Source: Streptomyces sp. B3I8
GTDB lineage: Bacteria > Actinomycetota > Actinomycetes > Streptomycetales > Streptomycetaceae
Reading direction: 5' to 3'
Assembly (NCBI RefSeq): GCF_030816915.1
Contig: NZ_JAUSYN010000002.1
Span: 1,873,501-1,937,500, forward strand
Length of the DNA: 64,000 nucleotides
A model generated the notes under the pieces. That model saw nothing but the letters and a program-made list of their open reading frames with translations, was not told the origin of the DNA and made no database searches. This document shows, one piece after another, positions 1 to 8,444 of this stretch. The stretch's first letter is position 1; each line of letters starts with the position of its first letter. Made by a program: the position numbers and the translations under genes.

Positions 1-2
1 CC

Positions 3-251
3 CAGAGCGGTGGCTACGAGTACGCGGCCTCGCTCGGTCTGACGGCGGCGGGGCTCGCGGTGGCGGGTCCCGGCCGGATCTCCCTGGACCATGTGCTGCG
101 CCACGCGGTGAACCGCAACTGGATGGTGCCGGCCGCGCTCGGCGTGACGGCGGCGGTCACCTGCGCGGTGATCGGCGCCCGCACCAGGCGGGTCCGGGAG
201 CGGGAGCGGGCGGAACGGCTGGGTGACCAGGCACCACTGTTCGAGGAATAG
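3..251 (+). CDS. DoxX-family membrane protein, C-terminal part
   Basis: The open frame enters from the left edge and stops at 249-251. About 82 residues are visible. They start with a Gly-Tyr-Glu-Tyr stretch followed by two hydrophobic segments around a Pro-Gly-Arg-Ile-Ser-Leu-Asp turn, and end in an Arg/Glu-rich cytoplasmic tail. This matches the last two membrane helices of DoxX-type four-helix proteins as I know them. The N-terminal half is outside the window, so the family call rests on the C-terminal pattern only. Confidence 0.65.
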   Translation, partial: QSGGYEYAASLGLTAAGLAVAGPGRISLDHVLRHAVNRNWMVPAALGVTAAVTCAVIGARTRRVRERERAERLGDQAPLFEE

Positions 252-458
252 CGAACCGGCCGGACCCGCGGTCGGATCGCTCCGAACCGGACGGAACCTT
301 GGCCGGATCACGCCGGTGCGGTCGTGTCCGTGACCGTGTCCGTGACCGGATCGCTCCGGTACGGTCGAGCCCCTGGCCGGATCGCTCCCGTGCGGTCCGG
401 ACCGGTGGTGCCCATGCCCGAACCACTCCGGTGCGGCTCCGCCCGCCCCCCCGGCGGC

Positions 459-920
459 TCACGCCGTGAGCGTCGCCCAGACCGCGTTGCCGCCGGTCAG
501 CCTCGACCGGCAGACCCCCCACCCGTCGGCGAGCTGCTCGACGAGGAACAGTCCCCGGCCGCCCTCGGCGTCACTGCCCGGCCGCGACCCCGTCATGTCC
601 GCGCTGCCGCCGCCGTAGTCGTGGTCGTGCACCTCCAGCCGTACGCGGCCCTCCCCCATGAACCCGACCCCGCACAGGATGCGCGCGCTCAGCGTGTGCC
701 GTATCGCGTTGGTGGCCAGCTCGGAGACGAGCAGCACGGCGTCCTCGCACAGTTCCCCGGGCAGCCGCCATCCGGTCAGCCGCGCGCCCACCGAGCGACG
801 GGCGACTCTGACGCTGGTGCGGTACGCCGGGAGTTCGAGCCAGTGCGTGCGGTCGGGGTTGGCTACGTCTAAGAGCTCGGGGGACGTGGTCACGGGGGAG
901 GTTGTCGCGTGGGGGGACAC
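459..920 (-). CDS. Anti-sigma-factor-like ATP-binding protein (RsbW/SpoIIAB fold, AbaA-type)
   Basis: This 153-aa protein carries the GHKL ATPase motifs in order: the N box ELATNAIRH (about residues 67-75), the G1 box VHDHDYGG (about 96-103), and the G2 box GGRGLFLV (about 119-126). There is no extra domain, so it resembles the short anti-sigma/serine-kinase proteins that Streptomyces encodes next to WhiJ-like HTH and BldB/DUF397-like proteins. It is divergent from exactly such a pair (1204-2408), which supports that assignment. The start is GTG at 920, with GAAGG upstream. Kinase activity and the sigma target are not deducible from sequence. Confidence 0.85.
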   Translation of the reverse strand: MSPHATTSPVTTSPELLDVANPDRTHWLELPAYRTSVRVARRSVGARLTGWRLPGELCEDAVLLVSELATNAIRHTLSARILCGVGFMGEGRVRLEVHDHDYGGGSADMTGSRPGSDAEGGRGLFLVEQLADGWGVCRSRLTGGNAVWATLTA

Positions 921-1203
921 GATGGTCGCCTTCCGTCGGGCCGGCGGACGCAGTCGGAGCAGGGTGGTCCGGGTGGGCGGGTCGAGCGTCGGGGCGTGAG
1001 CGAGCGCGTGACGGACCGCCGCCGGACTGGTCGTGTCCGTCGGCCGGCGTCACACAAGTAACTATGCTCGCGGGTGAGTTCAGGCTGCAACCGGCTCGCT
1101 GATATTTTCACCCAGCAGATGTCGGACAGTTGTTTTCGGTCTGGCGCAATCAGCCAAGTCACTGTCATGCTCATACTGTTGACGGCTCCTCAGGAGGTTG
1201 GTC
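921..1203. promoter_or_regulatory. Divergent promoter region of the ATPase and the HTH gene
   Basis: This 283-nt region separates the ATPase (minus) from the HTH regulator (plus). Its right half (about 1065-1185) is clearly AT-richer than the flanks, as expected for promoters in this genome. I could not place a convincing -35/-10 pair. AGGAGG at 1192-1197 is the ribosome binding site of the HTH gene. Confidence 0.4.
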
Positions 1204-2085
1204 GTGAGTGACTCCCGTTCGGGTACGGGTGGTTCGGGCGGGAGCGCGCCCACCGTCCTCCGGATGATCCTGGGCCGGCGGTTGCAGGAGCGACGGCAGG
1301 ACGCGAACGTCTCCCTGGAGACGGCGGCCAAGGCGCTGCGCGTGACGTCCCTGACCATCCGCCGGCTGGAGAAGGCGGAGGTCGCGCTCAAGCCGCTCTA
1401 CGTGGAGAAGCTGCTCGAGACGTACGGGGCCGACCCGCAGGAGATCGACGAGTTCGTCACCATGGCCGACAAGGCCAACGAGCCGGGCTGGTGGCACCCG
1501 TACCGGGACGTGCTGCCGAACTGGTTCAGCGCGTACGTGAGCCTGGAGAGCGGGGCGAAGACCCTGCGCACCTACGAGCCGCAGTACGTCACGGGGCTGC
1601 TCCAGACCCACGACTACGCCAAGGCCATCCTGCGCGGCGGCTTCCCCAACGACAGCGAGGAGGACCTCGACCGGCGCATACGACTGCGGCTGCGCCGGCA
1701 GAGCCTGCTGGAGCGGCCGGACGCCCCCGTGTTGTGGGTGGTGCTGGAGGAGGCCGTGCTGCACCGGGTGGTGGGCGGCCCCAAGGTCATGCGGGAGCAG
1801 ATCGAGCGGCTGCTGGAGGTCTCCGAACTGGAGCACGTCAGCGTCGACGTCGTGCCGTTCGCCGCGGGCGCGCACACCGGCGCCTGCGCGCCGTTCACGT
1901 ACTTCCGGTTCGAGGAACCGGAACTCCCCGACGTCGTCTACAGCGAGATCCTGTCCGCCGCCGTGTACCTGGACCAGCGCTCCGACGTGGTGACACACCT
2001 CGAGGCGCACAACCGGATGTCCCTTCTGACCTCGTCCGCGGAGAGCAGAGCGCTCCTGAACCAGATGCGCAAGGAATACTCATGA
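1204..2085 (+). CDS. XRE-family HTH regulator with DUF5753 domain (WhiJ-like)
   Basis: About 293 aa. The N-terminal helix-turn-helix (about residues 20-75) has the XRE pattern, with ETAAKALRVTSLTIRRLEKA as the core. It is followed by the long DUF5753 region with its usual ETYGADPQEIDEF, YEPQYVTGLLQT and EEAVLHRVVGG blocks. A TTG lies six nucleotides upstream, but the perfect AGGAGG at 1192-1197 sits six nucleotides before GTG 1204, which I take as the start. The stop overlaps the start of the DUF397 gene by four bases (ATGA), so the two are translationally coupled. In this family the HTH and DUF397 partners act together, often in development or antibiotic control; that role is inferred here. 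Confidence 0.9.
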   Translation: MSDSRSGTGGSGGSAPTVLRMILGRRLQERRQDANVSLETAAKALRVTSLTIRRLEKAEVALKPLYVEKLLETYGADPQEIDEFVTMADKANEPGWWHPYRDVLPNWFSAYVSLESGAKTLRTYEPQYVTGLLQTHDYAKAILRGGFPNDSEEDLDRRIRLRLRRQSLLERPDAPVLWVVLEEAVLHRVVGGPKVMREQIERLLEVSELEHVSVDVVPFAAGAHTGACAPFTYFRFEEPELPDVVYSEILSAAVYLDQRSDVVTHLEAHNRMSLLTSSAESRALLNQMRKEYS

Positions 2086-2408
2086 GCACCAGCAAGAGCA
2101 GTGCCCGCAGTGTCCACAGCACGCACGCCGCGCACGCCGCGCACGGCGCGTACGGCGCACATGACGCCCACACCAGCGTCTACAACGGGATGCCCGCCCT
2201 CGACCTCGGCGAGCAGGGCTGGGAGTCCCCGTGGAGCGGCCCGAACGGCGGTCAGTGCGTGCAGACCAAGCAACTCTCCGACGGCAGGGTCGCGGTGCGG
2301 CAGTCGACCGATCCGGCCGGGCCCGCCCTGATCTACACCCCGCAGGAGATGGCCGCGTTCGTCGCGGGCGTCAAGCGGGGTCTCGCCGACCACCTGGCCG
2401 CAGGCTGA
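2082..2408 (+). CDS. DUF397 (BldB-like) small partner protein
   Basis: The 108-aa product overlaps the upstream HTH gene by four bases. The first third is an unusual low-complexity stretch alternating His, Ala, Tyr and Gly (HAAHAAHGAYGAHDAH). The DUF397 core follows: GEQGWESPWSGPNGGQCVQ, then a VRQSTDPAGPALIYTPQEMA block and a short C-terminal helix. DUF397 proteins are the usual partners of WhiJ-like HTH proteins. The His-rich extension is not a normal part of the family and could bind metal, but nothing in the sequence proves it. Confidence 0.88.
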   Translation: MSTSKSSARSVHSTHAAHAAHGAYGAHDAHTSVYNGMPALDLGEQGWESPWSGPNGGQCVQTKQLSDGRVAVRQSTDPAGPALIYTPQEMAAFVAGVKRGLADHLAAG

Positions 2409-2423
2409 CGGACCGACCACGTC

Positions 2424-2441
2424 GGTCCCCGCACGGGGACC
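2424..2441. terminator. Perfect palindrome GGTCCCCG-CA-CGGGGACC
   Basis: Two perfect 8-bp arms are separated by two bases, 16 nt after the DUF397 stop and 88 nt before the methyltransferase start. It could be a terminator hairpin without a U tract, as is usual in Streptomyces, or an operator. Short GGGACCACGCC direct repeats follow it. Confidence 0.45.
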
Positions 2442-2528
2442 ACACCGGGACCACGCCGGGACCACGCCGAACGGAACCGCACCGCACCGCACAGACCTGC
2501 ACCGAAAGGGACAGAGGGAAGGGACGAA

Positions 2529-3356
2529 ATGAACACCTCGCACACGGCCCGGGAGATAGACACCAGCCGGCCCCACTCCGCCCGGATGTACGACTACTAC
2601 CTCGGCGGCAAGGACCACTTCGAGGTCGACAAGAAGGCCGCCGAGGCCGTCGCGGAGGCCTACCCCGGCATCTTCGTGTGCGCCCGTGAGAACCGCGCCT
2701 TCATGCACCGCGCCACCCGGGTGCTCGCCCGGGAGCACGGCATCCGCCAGTGGCTGGACATCGGCACCGGCATCCCCACCGAGCCGAACCTGCACCAGGT
2801 GGCCCAGTCGGTGGTCCCGGAGGCCCGGGTCGTCTACGCCGACAACGACCCCCTGGTGCTGAAGTACGCCGAGCGGCTGATGCGCAGCAGCCCGCAGGGG
2901 CGGACCACGTACATCGAGGCGGACGTCAACAACCCCGAGGCGCTGATCAACTCCTCCGAGCTGGCCGCCGTCCTGGACATGGACCAGCCGGTCGCGCTCT
3001 CGCTCAACGCCCTCATGCACTTCGTGACCGACGCGCAGGACCCGTACGGCATCGTGGAGGGTCTGCTGGCCGTCCTCCCCACGGGCAGCGCGCTGGCCCT
3101 CAGCCACTGCACCCCGGACTTCGACCCGGAGACGTGGGAGAAGGTCACCGCGATATACACCAACGCCGGGACACCGGTGCGGTTCCGCGCGCGGGAGGAC
3201 GTCGCCCGCTTCTTCGACGGGCTCGACCTGCTCGACCCGGGAATCTCCGTCGGCCACCGCTGGCGCCCCGACGCGGGCACGGGCGCCGAGCAGGCGTCGG
3301 AGCCCCCCACCGACGCCCAGGTCAGCCTGTGGACCGGGGTCGGCATCAAGCGGTGA
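2529..3356 (+). CDS. SAM-dependent methyltransferase, PF04672 family
   Basis: A 275-aa protein typical of the actinobacterial PF04672 family. It has the N-terminal signature SRPHSARMYDYYLGGKDHFE, then the SAM-binding motif I WLDIGTGIPT (about residues 75-84), an acidic loop VVYADNDP that should hold the ribose, and motif III around EADVNNPE. The length is normal for the family. AAGGGA just before the ATG serves as ribosome binding site. Substrates of this family are mostly unknown. In Streptomyces such genes commonly sit next to HTH/DUF397 pairs, as here. Confidence 0.9.
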   Translation: MNTSHTAREIDTSRPHSARMYDYYLGGKDHFEVDKKAAEAVAEAYPGIFVCARENRAFMHRATRVLAREHGIRQWLDIGTGIPTEPNLHQVAQSVVPEARVVYADNDPLVLKYAERLMRSSPQGRTTYIEADVNNPEALINSSELAAVLDMDQPVALSLNALMHFVTDAQDPYGIVEGLLAVLPTGSALALSHCTPDFDPETWEKVTAIYTNAGTPVRFRAREDVARFFDGLDLLDPGISVGHRWRPDAGTGAEQASEPPTDAQVSLWTGVGIKR

Positions 3357-3377
3357 GTCGACGAGCGGGGTGAGCGG

Positions 3378-3752
3378 GTGAACGGGGAGGGCACGGCGGC
3401 GGACGCGGCGGGCGCGGCGGACGGTCTCTGGCGGTCCGTCGACGACCTGTGGACGTGGCTGGAGGCCGCGAGCCCGGTCGGCGGCCGCGAGGGGCTGCTG
3501 CTGCGGATGCTGAAGCTGTCGGAAGAGGTGGGCGAGGTCGCCGAGGCGGTGATCGGGGCGGTCGGCCAGAACCCCCGCAAGGGCGTCACCCACACCTGGG
3601 ACGACGTCCGCGCGGAGTTGTGCGATGTCGCCCTCACGGCGCTGGTGGCGCTGCGCACGCTGACCCCGGACGCCCGCGGGACGTTCGAGTCCCACGTCGC
3701 CGGGGTGGCCCGCCGCTCACTCGGGCCACCGGCCTCGGGATCGGATGCCTGA
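3378..3752 (+). CDS. MazG-like nucleotide pyrophosphohydrolase
   Basis: 124 aa. The central helix LKLSEEVGEVAEAV gives the EExxE metal-binding motif, and the paired ExxD appears in AELCDVALTAL, as in MazG and related all-alpha NTP pyrophosphohydrolases. It starts with GTG 22 nt after the methyltransferase stop and is probably co-transcribed with it. The family hydrolyses (d)NTPs to monophosphates. The specific substrate and any housecleaning role are inference. Confidence 0.82.
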   Translation: MNGEGTAADAAGAADGLWRSVDDLWTWLEAASPVGGREGLLLRMLKLSEEVGEVAEAVIGAVGQNPRKGVTHTWDDVRAELCDVALTALVALRTLTPDARGTFESHVAGVARRSLGPPASGSDA

Positions 3753-3865
3753 CACCTGAGGTGTGAGGCCCCTTTTCCGTCCTCTGTCTGTTCCTTGTCT
3801 TCTGTCTGGTCCTCGTCTTCGGTCCGGTGCTCGTCTCCGGTCTGGTCCTGGTCCTCCGTCCGCGC

Positions 3866-5848
3866 TCAGCCGCGCGGGCCCGCCACCGGTGCCGACGGGC
3901 CGGGCTCGGTGCCGAGGACGCGGGGATCGCGCGGGACGCCCGGGGCGTCGAGGGGGTCGCTGGGACGGGGGACGTAGACGGGGGCGTCGGACTGGTAGAA
4001 GAGGTCGATGTCGACCTCCTCGCCGCCGACGATCAGGGTGTCCCACGCGCCGCTCTCCCGGAGCGTGCGCAGGGTCGACGGGGCGAGCGCCGACAGGTGG
4101 GCGCGCAGTTCCTCGTCGCCGGGCAGGCCCGGCATCCGGGGGGCGAGCCGTTCGCGGATCGCGGACATGCGTTCCAGCAGCCCGTCCAGATCGGCCCCGC
4201 CCGCCTCCGCACCGGCACCGGCGCCGACACCGCCCTCCGGGAGCGGCTCGGTGCTGTGGGCGATGATGTCCTTGATGGCGCGGGTGACGCCCTTGTCGTC
4301 GGTGGCGACCATGGCGTTCCACGCCCGGCTCTTGTGCCGGTACTGCAGCATCGACATCGCGGCCTCGTGCCGGATGAAGTCGGCGTCGCGCAGCGGCCGG
4401 CCCCGCCACACCCGGCTGAGCGAGCGGGCCAGCGACGTGGCGGAGGCGAGGCCGCTGTTGAGGCCGCGGCCGGGCCAGAAGTGGATCGCGTTGGCCGCGT
4501 CGCCCAGCAGGAAGCCGTAGGTCCCCGGGCCGGTCGCGGTGGCGCGGCGGAGCTCCGCGGTGAACCGGGGGCGCTGCACCATGTCCAGCCGGAAGGAGGT
4601 GATGGCGCTCAGGTCCTCCTCCGGCACGCCGAACATCCGCAGCCCCTCCTGGATCCGCTTCCACAGGACGGAGCCGCGCAGCAGCGCGGGCAGGAAGAGG
4701 GTGCCGTGGGTGGGGCAGACGAACTCGTTGTCCTCCTGCCGGCTCATCACGCAGGGGCGCGCGGCGACGCAGTCCGCGAACACCTGGCGTTCGGGGTCGA
4801 TGCCGACGACCGCCTTGGCCTCCTCGCGGGTCAGCCGCATGTTGAGGAAGCCCTCGCCGCGCAGCGAGTTGAGCAGGAACCGGTTCTGCGAGACGGTCAG
4901 CAGGACGCTCGTCGGGTCCGGCAGCGGCGACTTGACCCGCAGGCCGAGCACCAGGTCGTGCAGGTGCTCGCCGTCGAGGGAGTACACGGAGGAGTCGGCC
5001 CGGCCGAAGCGGTCGATGTAGTGCTCACGGGTGCGGGAGCGGCCGCCGTCGCTGATCACCAGGACGTGCTCCCCGGCGAGCCGGGTGTCGTGCTCCTCGA
5101 CGTCGAGCCGGCGCGGCACCAGCCGGATCGCCGGTTTCCGCGCGGCCAGTTCCAGCAGCCGGTCCTCGATGTAGGCGATCCGGATGTTGCGGGGAGGCCG
5201 GCCGCCCACGGAGTCCGGTCCGACGGGCCACATCTCGGAGAACTCGCCCGCCCCGAACAGCGCCTGGCGCATCTCCTCGGTCAGCGCGAGGTACTGCCGG
5301 CTCTGGATGGTCACCACCTGCTGGCGGCGGACGTTGCCCTGTGTCTCGTCCTTCCAGACCACGGCGTTGTCGGCCCGGGTCCACCGGCCGTCGTACACGG
5401 TGAGGGCGACGTTGCCCGCCAGCGCGTCCTCCAGCAGCAGGGCGAAGGCGAGACCGACCGGTCCCCCGCCGACGACCGTGACCCGCAGCCGGCCGGGGTC
5501 GGCCGCGGCGGCGGGCGGCAGATCGGCCTGGGAGAGGTCCATGACCGTCTCCATGGCCTCCTGCGTCTCGTAACGGAAGGTCTCGTCGCCTATCCGGATC
5601 ACGTCGCCGGAGACCAGCACGTGCCGCGTGACGCGCTGGTCGTTGACGTGGGTGCCGTTCCTGCTGTCACGGTCGTGGAGGACGTGGACACCGTTCTCCA
5701 CGACGATCTCGGCGTGCAGCCGGGACGCCTTGGTGCTGACGATGACCACGTCGTTGTCGCTCTTGCGCCCGAACCGCAGCGGAGCGGTGCCGAGCAGCAC
5801 ACTCTGACCACTGAAGGGACCGGTACGTCCCACGATGACCGACGACAC
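3866..5848 (-). CDS. FHA domain fused to an FAD-dependent monooxygenase-like protein
   Basis: 660 aa with two recognisable parts. Residues about 1-95 form an FHA domain with the phosphothreonine-binding residues in place: FGRKSDND (R28), SRLHAE (S42, H45) and SRNGT (N64). Residues about 120-560 resemble a group A flavoprotein monooxygenase: the Rossmann motif VVGGGPVGLA (about 125-134) and a late GDAANAIHFWPGRGLNSGL block corresponding to the GD/P motif that contacts FAD. The C-terminus is Ala/Gly/Pro-rich. The gene lies 104 nt downstream of the Ser/Thr kinase on the same strand, so the FHA domain probably reads phosphothreonines made by that kinase. The substrate of the flavin part is unknown. 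Confidence 0.85.
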   Translation of the reverse strand: MSSVIVGRTGPFSGQSVLLGTAPLRFGRKSDNDVVIVSTKASRLHAEIVVENGVHVLHDRDSRNGTHVNDQRVTRHVLVSGDVIRIGDETFRYETQEAMETVMDLSQADLPPAAAADPGRLRVTVVGGGPVGLAFALLLEDALAGNVALTVYDGRWTRADNAVVWKDETQGNVRRQQVVTIQSRQYLALTEEMRQALFGAGEFSEMWPVGPDSVGGRPPRNIRIAYIEDRLLELAARKPAIRLVPRRLDVEEHDTRLAGEHVLVISDGGRSRTREHYIDRFGRADSSVYSLDGEHLHDLVLGLRVKSPLPDPTSVLLTVSQNRFLLNSLRGEGFLNMRLTREEAKAVVGIDPERQVFADCVAARPCVMSRQEDNEFVCPTHGTLFLPALLRGSVLWKRIQEGLRMFGVPEEDLSAITSFRLDMVQRPRFTAELRRATATGPGTYGFLLGDAANAIHFWPGRGLNSGLASATSLARSLSRVWRGRPLRDADFIRHEAAMSMLQYRHKSRAWNAMVATDDKGVTRAIKDIIAHSTEPLPEGGVGAGAGAEAGGADLDGLLERMSAIRERLAPRMPGLPGDEELRAHLSALAPSTLRTLRESGAWDTLIVGGEEVDIDLFYQSDAPVYVPRPSDPLDAPGVPRDPRVLGTEPGPSAPVAGPRG

Positions 5849-5865
5849 TCAAGACTCCTGGGGGC

Positions 5866-5901
5866 GAAGGGGTGGTGCGGGGTGAAGGGGTGGTGCGGGG
5901 T
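5866..5901. repeat. Two copies of an 18-bp direct repeat
   Basis: The unit GAAGGGGTGGTGCGGGGT occurs twice in tandem in the short gap between the kinase and the FHA-flavoprotein gene, followed by a partial third copy. It has no evident function. Confidence 0.7.
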
Positions 5902-5952
5902 GAAGGGCGCTCGGGGCGCCCCGGGAGCCGTCGGGCGCCGCGCGCCGTTCCG

Positions 5953-8205
5953 TCACTCGCATGTCAGGGTGAACGGCACCGTGTCGGACACCGTCTGCCG
6001 TTCCGACCGGATCTCGACGCCCATCGCGCTCGACAGCGTCCCCGACTGCGCGTACGTCGTCACGCTCACCGATTCCTGGTGGGTACGGGGGCCGTCCGCC
6101 GCGAAGGACAGCTTCCGCCAGGCCCGGTCGACCACCGTGCCGCCCGAGGACACCCAGCGGTAGGTGAACGTCGTGGGCAGCTTCGTCACCTCGAAGGTGG
6201 CCGTGAAGGTGGGCGCCTGGCCCTGCGGGGGCGGGCAGCTCCCGGCGTACGTGGTGTGCGTGCCGGTGACGGAGACGGTCGCCGGGGGCGGGGCGGCGCC
6301 GCCGTTCTCGAGAGCCGTGCCGCCCTGGCCCTGGTCCTGCCCGGTGGCCGTACCCGCCGTGGCGGTGCCGGCCTTGGTGTTCGTGCCGCCCTTGTCGCCG
6401 TCGTCGCCGTGGGTGGCCAGGGCGTATCCCAGTCCGCCCGCCAGCACGACGAACGCGGCGGCCGCCGCACCCCACACGTACGCCCCGCCCCACCTCCGGG
6501 GCCGCCCCGGAGGGGTGCCGGGGGGCGCCGGGGGCTCGCCCTGCGGACCGCGCGGGGCCGGCAGGGCGTCCGCGGTCACCGTGGGCGCGGCGGCCGGGGG
6601 CGACCCCTGCGGGGCGACGGGCACCTGGGCGACGGGGGCTGCGGGAACGGGCGTCGCCGGGGCCGAACCCTGTGGTGCGGCGGGCGCGTCGGCGGCCCCG
6701 GGGCCGGCGGGACGCGCGAGGGCGGTGCGCGGGTCGACGGCCCGGGAGCCGGAGCCGCCGGAGACCGGTCGGCCCGCGGCCGTGGTGGCGGCGGTAGCGG
6801 CGGCCGTCCCGGCGGCGGTGACCGTCGTCCTGGCGTCCGTGGCCGGGGTTTCGGCGGCGGTGACCGTCGGCTCGACGGCCGTGACCGGGGTCCCGACGTC
6901 CGTGACCGTCGGCTCGACGGCCGTGACCGGGGTCCCGACCTCCGTGACCGTCGGCTCGACGGCCGTGACCGGGGTCCCGACCTCCGTGACCGTCGGCTCG
7001 ACGGCCGTGACCGGGGTCCCGACCTCCGTGACCGTCGGCTCGACGGCCGTGACCGGGGTCCCGACCTCCGTGACCGTCGGCTCGACGGCCGTGACCGGGG
7101 TCCCGACCTCCGTGACCGTCGGCTCGACGGCCGTGACCGGGGTCCCGACCTCCGTGACCGTCGGCTCGACGGCCGTGACCGGGGTCCCGACCTCCGTGAC
7201 CGTCGCCTCTACGGCCGTCGCCTCGGCGGTCACTCCCGTGTCCGCCACCGTGGACTGCACGTCCGTACTCGGCGCATCCGTGGCCGCCCGCGCATCCGTA
7301 CCTGGCCTGCCGGTGACCGGTGTTTCCGGGTCCGTCCGTTCCGTGTCCGCGTCCGCCGTGCTCCCGGCCGCCACGAGCCGCAGCTGCTCGGCCGTCCGCT
7401 CGGCGGAGGTCCGCTCGGCGGGGTCCTTGCGCAGCAGGCCCTCGATGACGGGGGTGAGCGGCCCGGCGCGGTGCGGGGCGGGCGGTGCCTCGTCGACGAC
7501 CGCGCGCAGCGTGCTCAGGGTGTTCTCGCGCCGGAAGGGCGAGCGGCCCTGGACGGCGGTGTGCAGCAGCACGCCGAGCGACCACAGGTCGGTCGCCGGC
7601 CCCGGCGGACGGCCCAACGCCTGTTCCGGCGCCAGGTATTCGGGCGAGCCGACCACCTCGCCGGTGAGCGTCAGCGCCGTGTCGCCCTGGACCATGGCGA
7701 TGCCGAAGTCGGTGAGGATCACCCGGTCGTCGTCGCTGAGGAGGACGTTGGCGGGTTTCACGTCGCGGTGCAGCACCCCGGCGTCGTGCGCGGCGCGCAG
7801 CGCGGCCAGTACCTCCGCACCGATCCGGGCCGCCTCCCGGGGCGTCAACGCCCCCTGGGAGGCGATCAGTTCGCCGAGCGAGCGGCCGCGGACGAACTCC
7901 ATCACGATCCACGGGCGGTCGGCGTCGATGACCACGTCGTGCACGGTGATGACATTGCGGGCGGCGATGCGGGCCGCGGCCCACGCCTCCCGCTCCAGCC
8001 GGGTGTACATCCGCTCGACCTTGGCGGCGGGCAGCCCGGCGGGCGCGCGCACCTCCTTGACGGCGACCTCGCGGCGCAGCATCTCGTCGCGGGCGCGCCA
8101 CACGGTTCCCATGCCGCCCGCGCCGAGCGGGGACAGCAGGCGGTATCGGCCGGCCACCAACCGCTCGTCGGTCGTGTCCGGGGGCACCGCGTCCTGGTCC
8201 TGCAT
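5953..8205 (-). CDS. Transmembrane Ser/Thr protein kinase with tandem 14-residue repeats
   Basis: 750 aa. Kinase domain about residues 18-275: glycine loop LGAGGMGTVW, catalytic Lys in EVAVKEV, HRDVKPANVLL, DFGIAM and SPEYLAPEQ, all intact as in PknB-type Hanks kinases. A Thr/Pro-rich juxtamembrane linker follows, containing eight copies of VTEVGTPVTAVEPT (about 337-448, last copy VTDVG), then a Pro/Ala-rich stretch. One membrane helix lies at about 572-595. The extracellular domain of roughly 150 residues has two Cys (SCPPPQG and TLTCE) and shows no PASTA repeats. The start is ATG 8205. The product probably phosphorylates partners that the downstream FHA protein binds. The repeats, rich in Thr-Pro, are plausible autophosphorylation sites. 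Confidence 0.93.
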   Translation of the reverse strand: MQDQDAVPPDTTDERLVAGRYRLLSPLGAGGMGTVWRARDEMLRREVAVKEVRAPAGLPAAKVERMYTRLEREAWAAARIAARNVITVHDVVIDADRPWIVMEFVRGRSLGELIASQGALTPREAARIGAEVLAALRAAHDAGVLHRDVKPANVLLSDDDRVILTDFGIAMVQGDTALTLTGEVVGSPEYLAPEQALGRPPGPATDLWSLGVLLHTAVQGRSPFRRENTLSTLRAVVDEAPPAPHRAGPLTPVIEGLLRKDPAERTSAERTAEQLRLVAAGSTADADTERTDPETPVTGRPGTDARAATDAPSTDVQSTVADTGVTAEATAVEATVTEVGTPVTAVEPTVTEVGTPVTAVEPTVTEVGTPVTAVEPTVTEVGTPVTAVEPTVTEVGTPVTAVEPTVTEVGTPVTAVEPTVTEVGTPVTAVEPTVTDVGTPVTAVEPTVTAAETPATDARTTVTAAGTAAATAATTAAGRPVSGGSGSRAVDPRTALARPAGPGAADAPAAPQGSAPATPVPAAPVAQVPVAPQGSPPAAAPTVTADALPAPRGPQGEPPAPPGTPPGRPRRWGGAYVWGAAAAAFVVLAGGLGYALATHGDDGDKGGTNTKAGTATAGTATGQDQGQGGTALENGGAAPPPATVSVTGTHTTYAGSCPPPQGQAPTFTATFEVTKLPTTFTYRWVSSGGTVVDRAWRKLSFAADGPRTHQESVSVTTYAQSGTLSSAMGVEIRSERQTVSDTVPFTLTCE
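6860..7195 (-). repeat. Eight tandem 42-bp units inside the kinase gene
   Basis: Units begin at 6860, 6902, 6944, 6986, 7028, 7070, 7112 and 7154. All but the first are identical; the first differs by one base near its end, and a degenerate ninth unit begins at 7196. In the kinase frame each unit encodes VTEVGTPVTAVEPT (one Asp variant). Near-identity at synonymous positions points to recent slippage or unequal recombination, so copy number is likely to vary between strains. Confidence 0.97.
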
Positions 8206-8444
8206 GGGGCGACTCTCCTCGTCTCCTGGGCGTGGGCGGGCTCACCGAGCCAGGAGGACCCACCCCGCCCCCACCGCCGAAGCGTTCGCCCGCCCTGTCA
8301 AGTACACGCGGAACAGGGGAAGTTCGGTTGGTGGCAGGATAACAACGCGGCCACACCTCATACGAACACCTGAGCGGGCAGTACTGCACGGGACGGGTGC
8401 GCAACGGGCACTGCGCGCGTCCGGCGGACTGCTAGCGTCCCGGC

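Noticed and set aside
3827..6163. 778-codon open frame antisense to the FHA-flavoprotein
   Set aside because: No recognisable motif, no plausible start signal, and the opposite strand has a clear two-domain protein.
6860..7195. CRISPR-like array
   Set aside because: The 42-bp units are contiguous with no spacers and encode a protein repeat.
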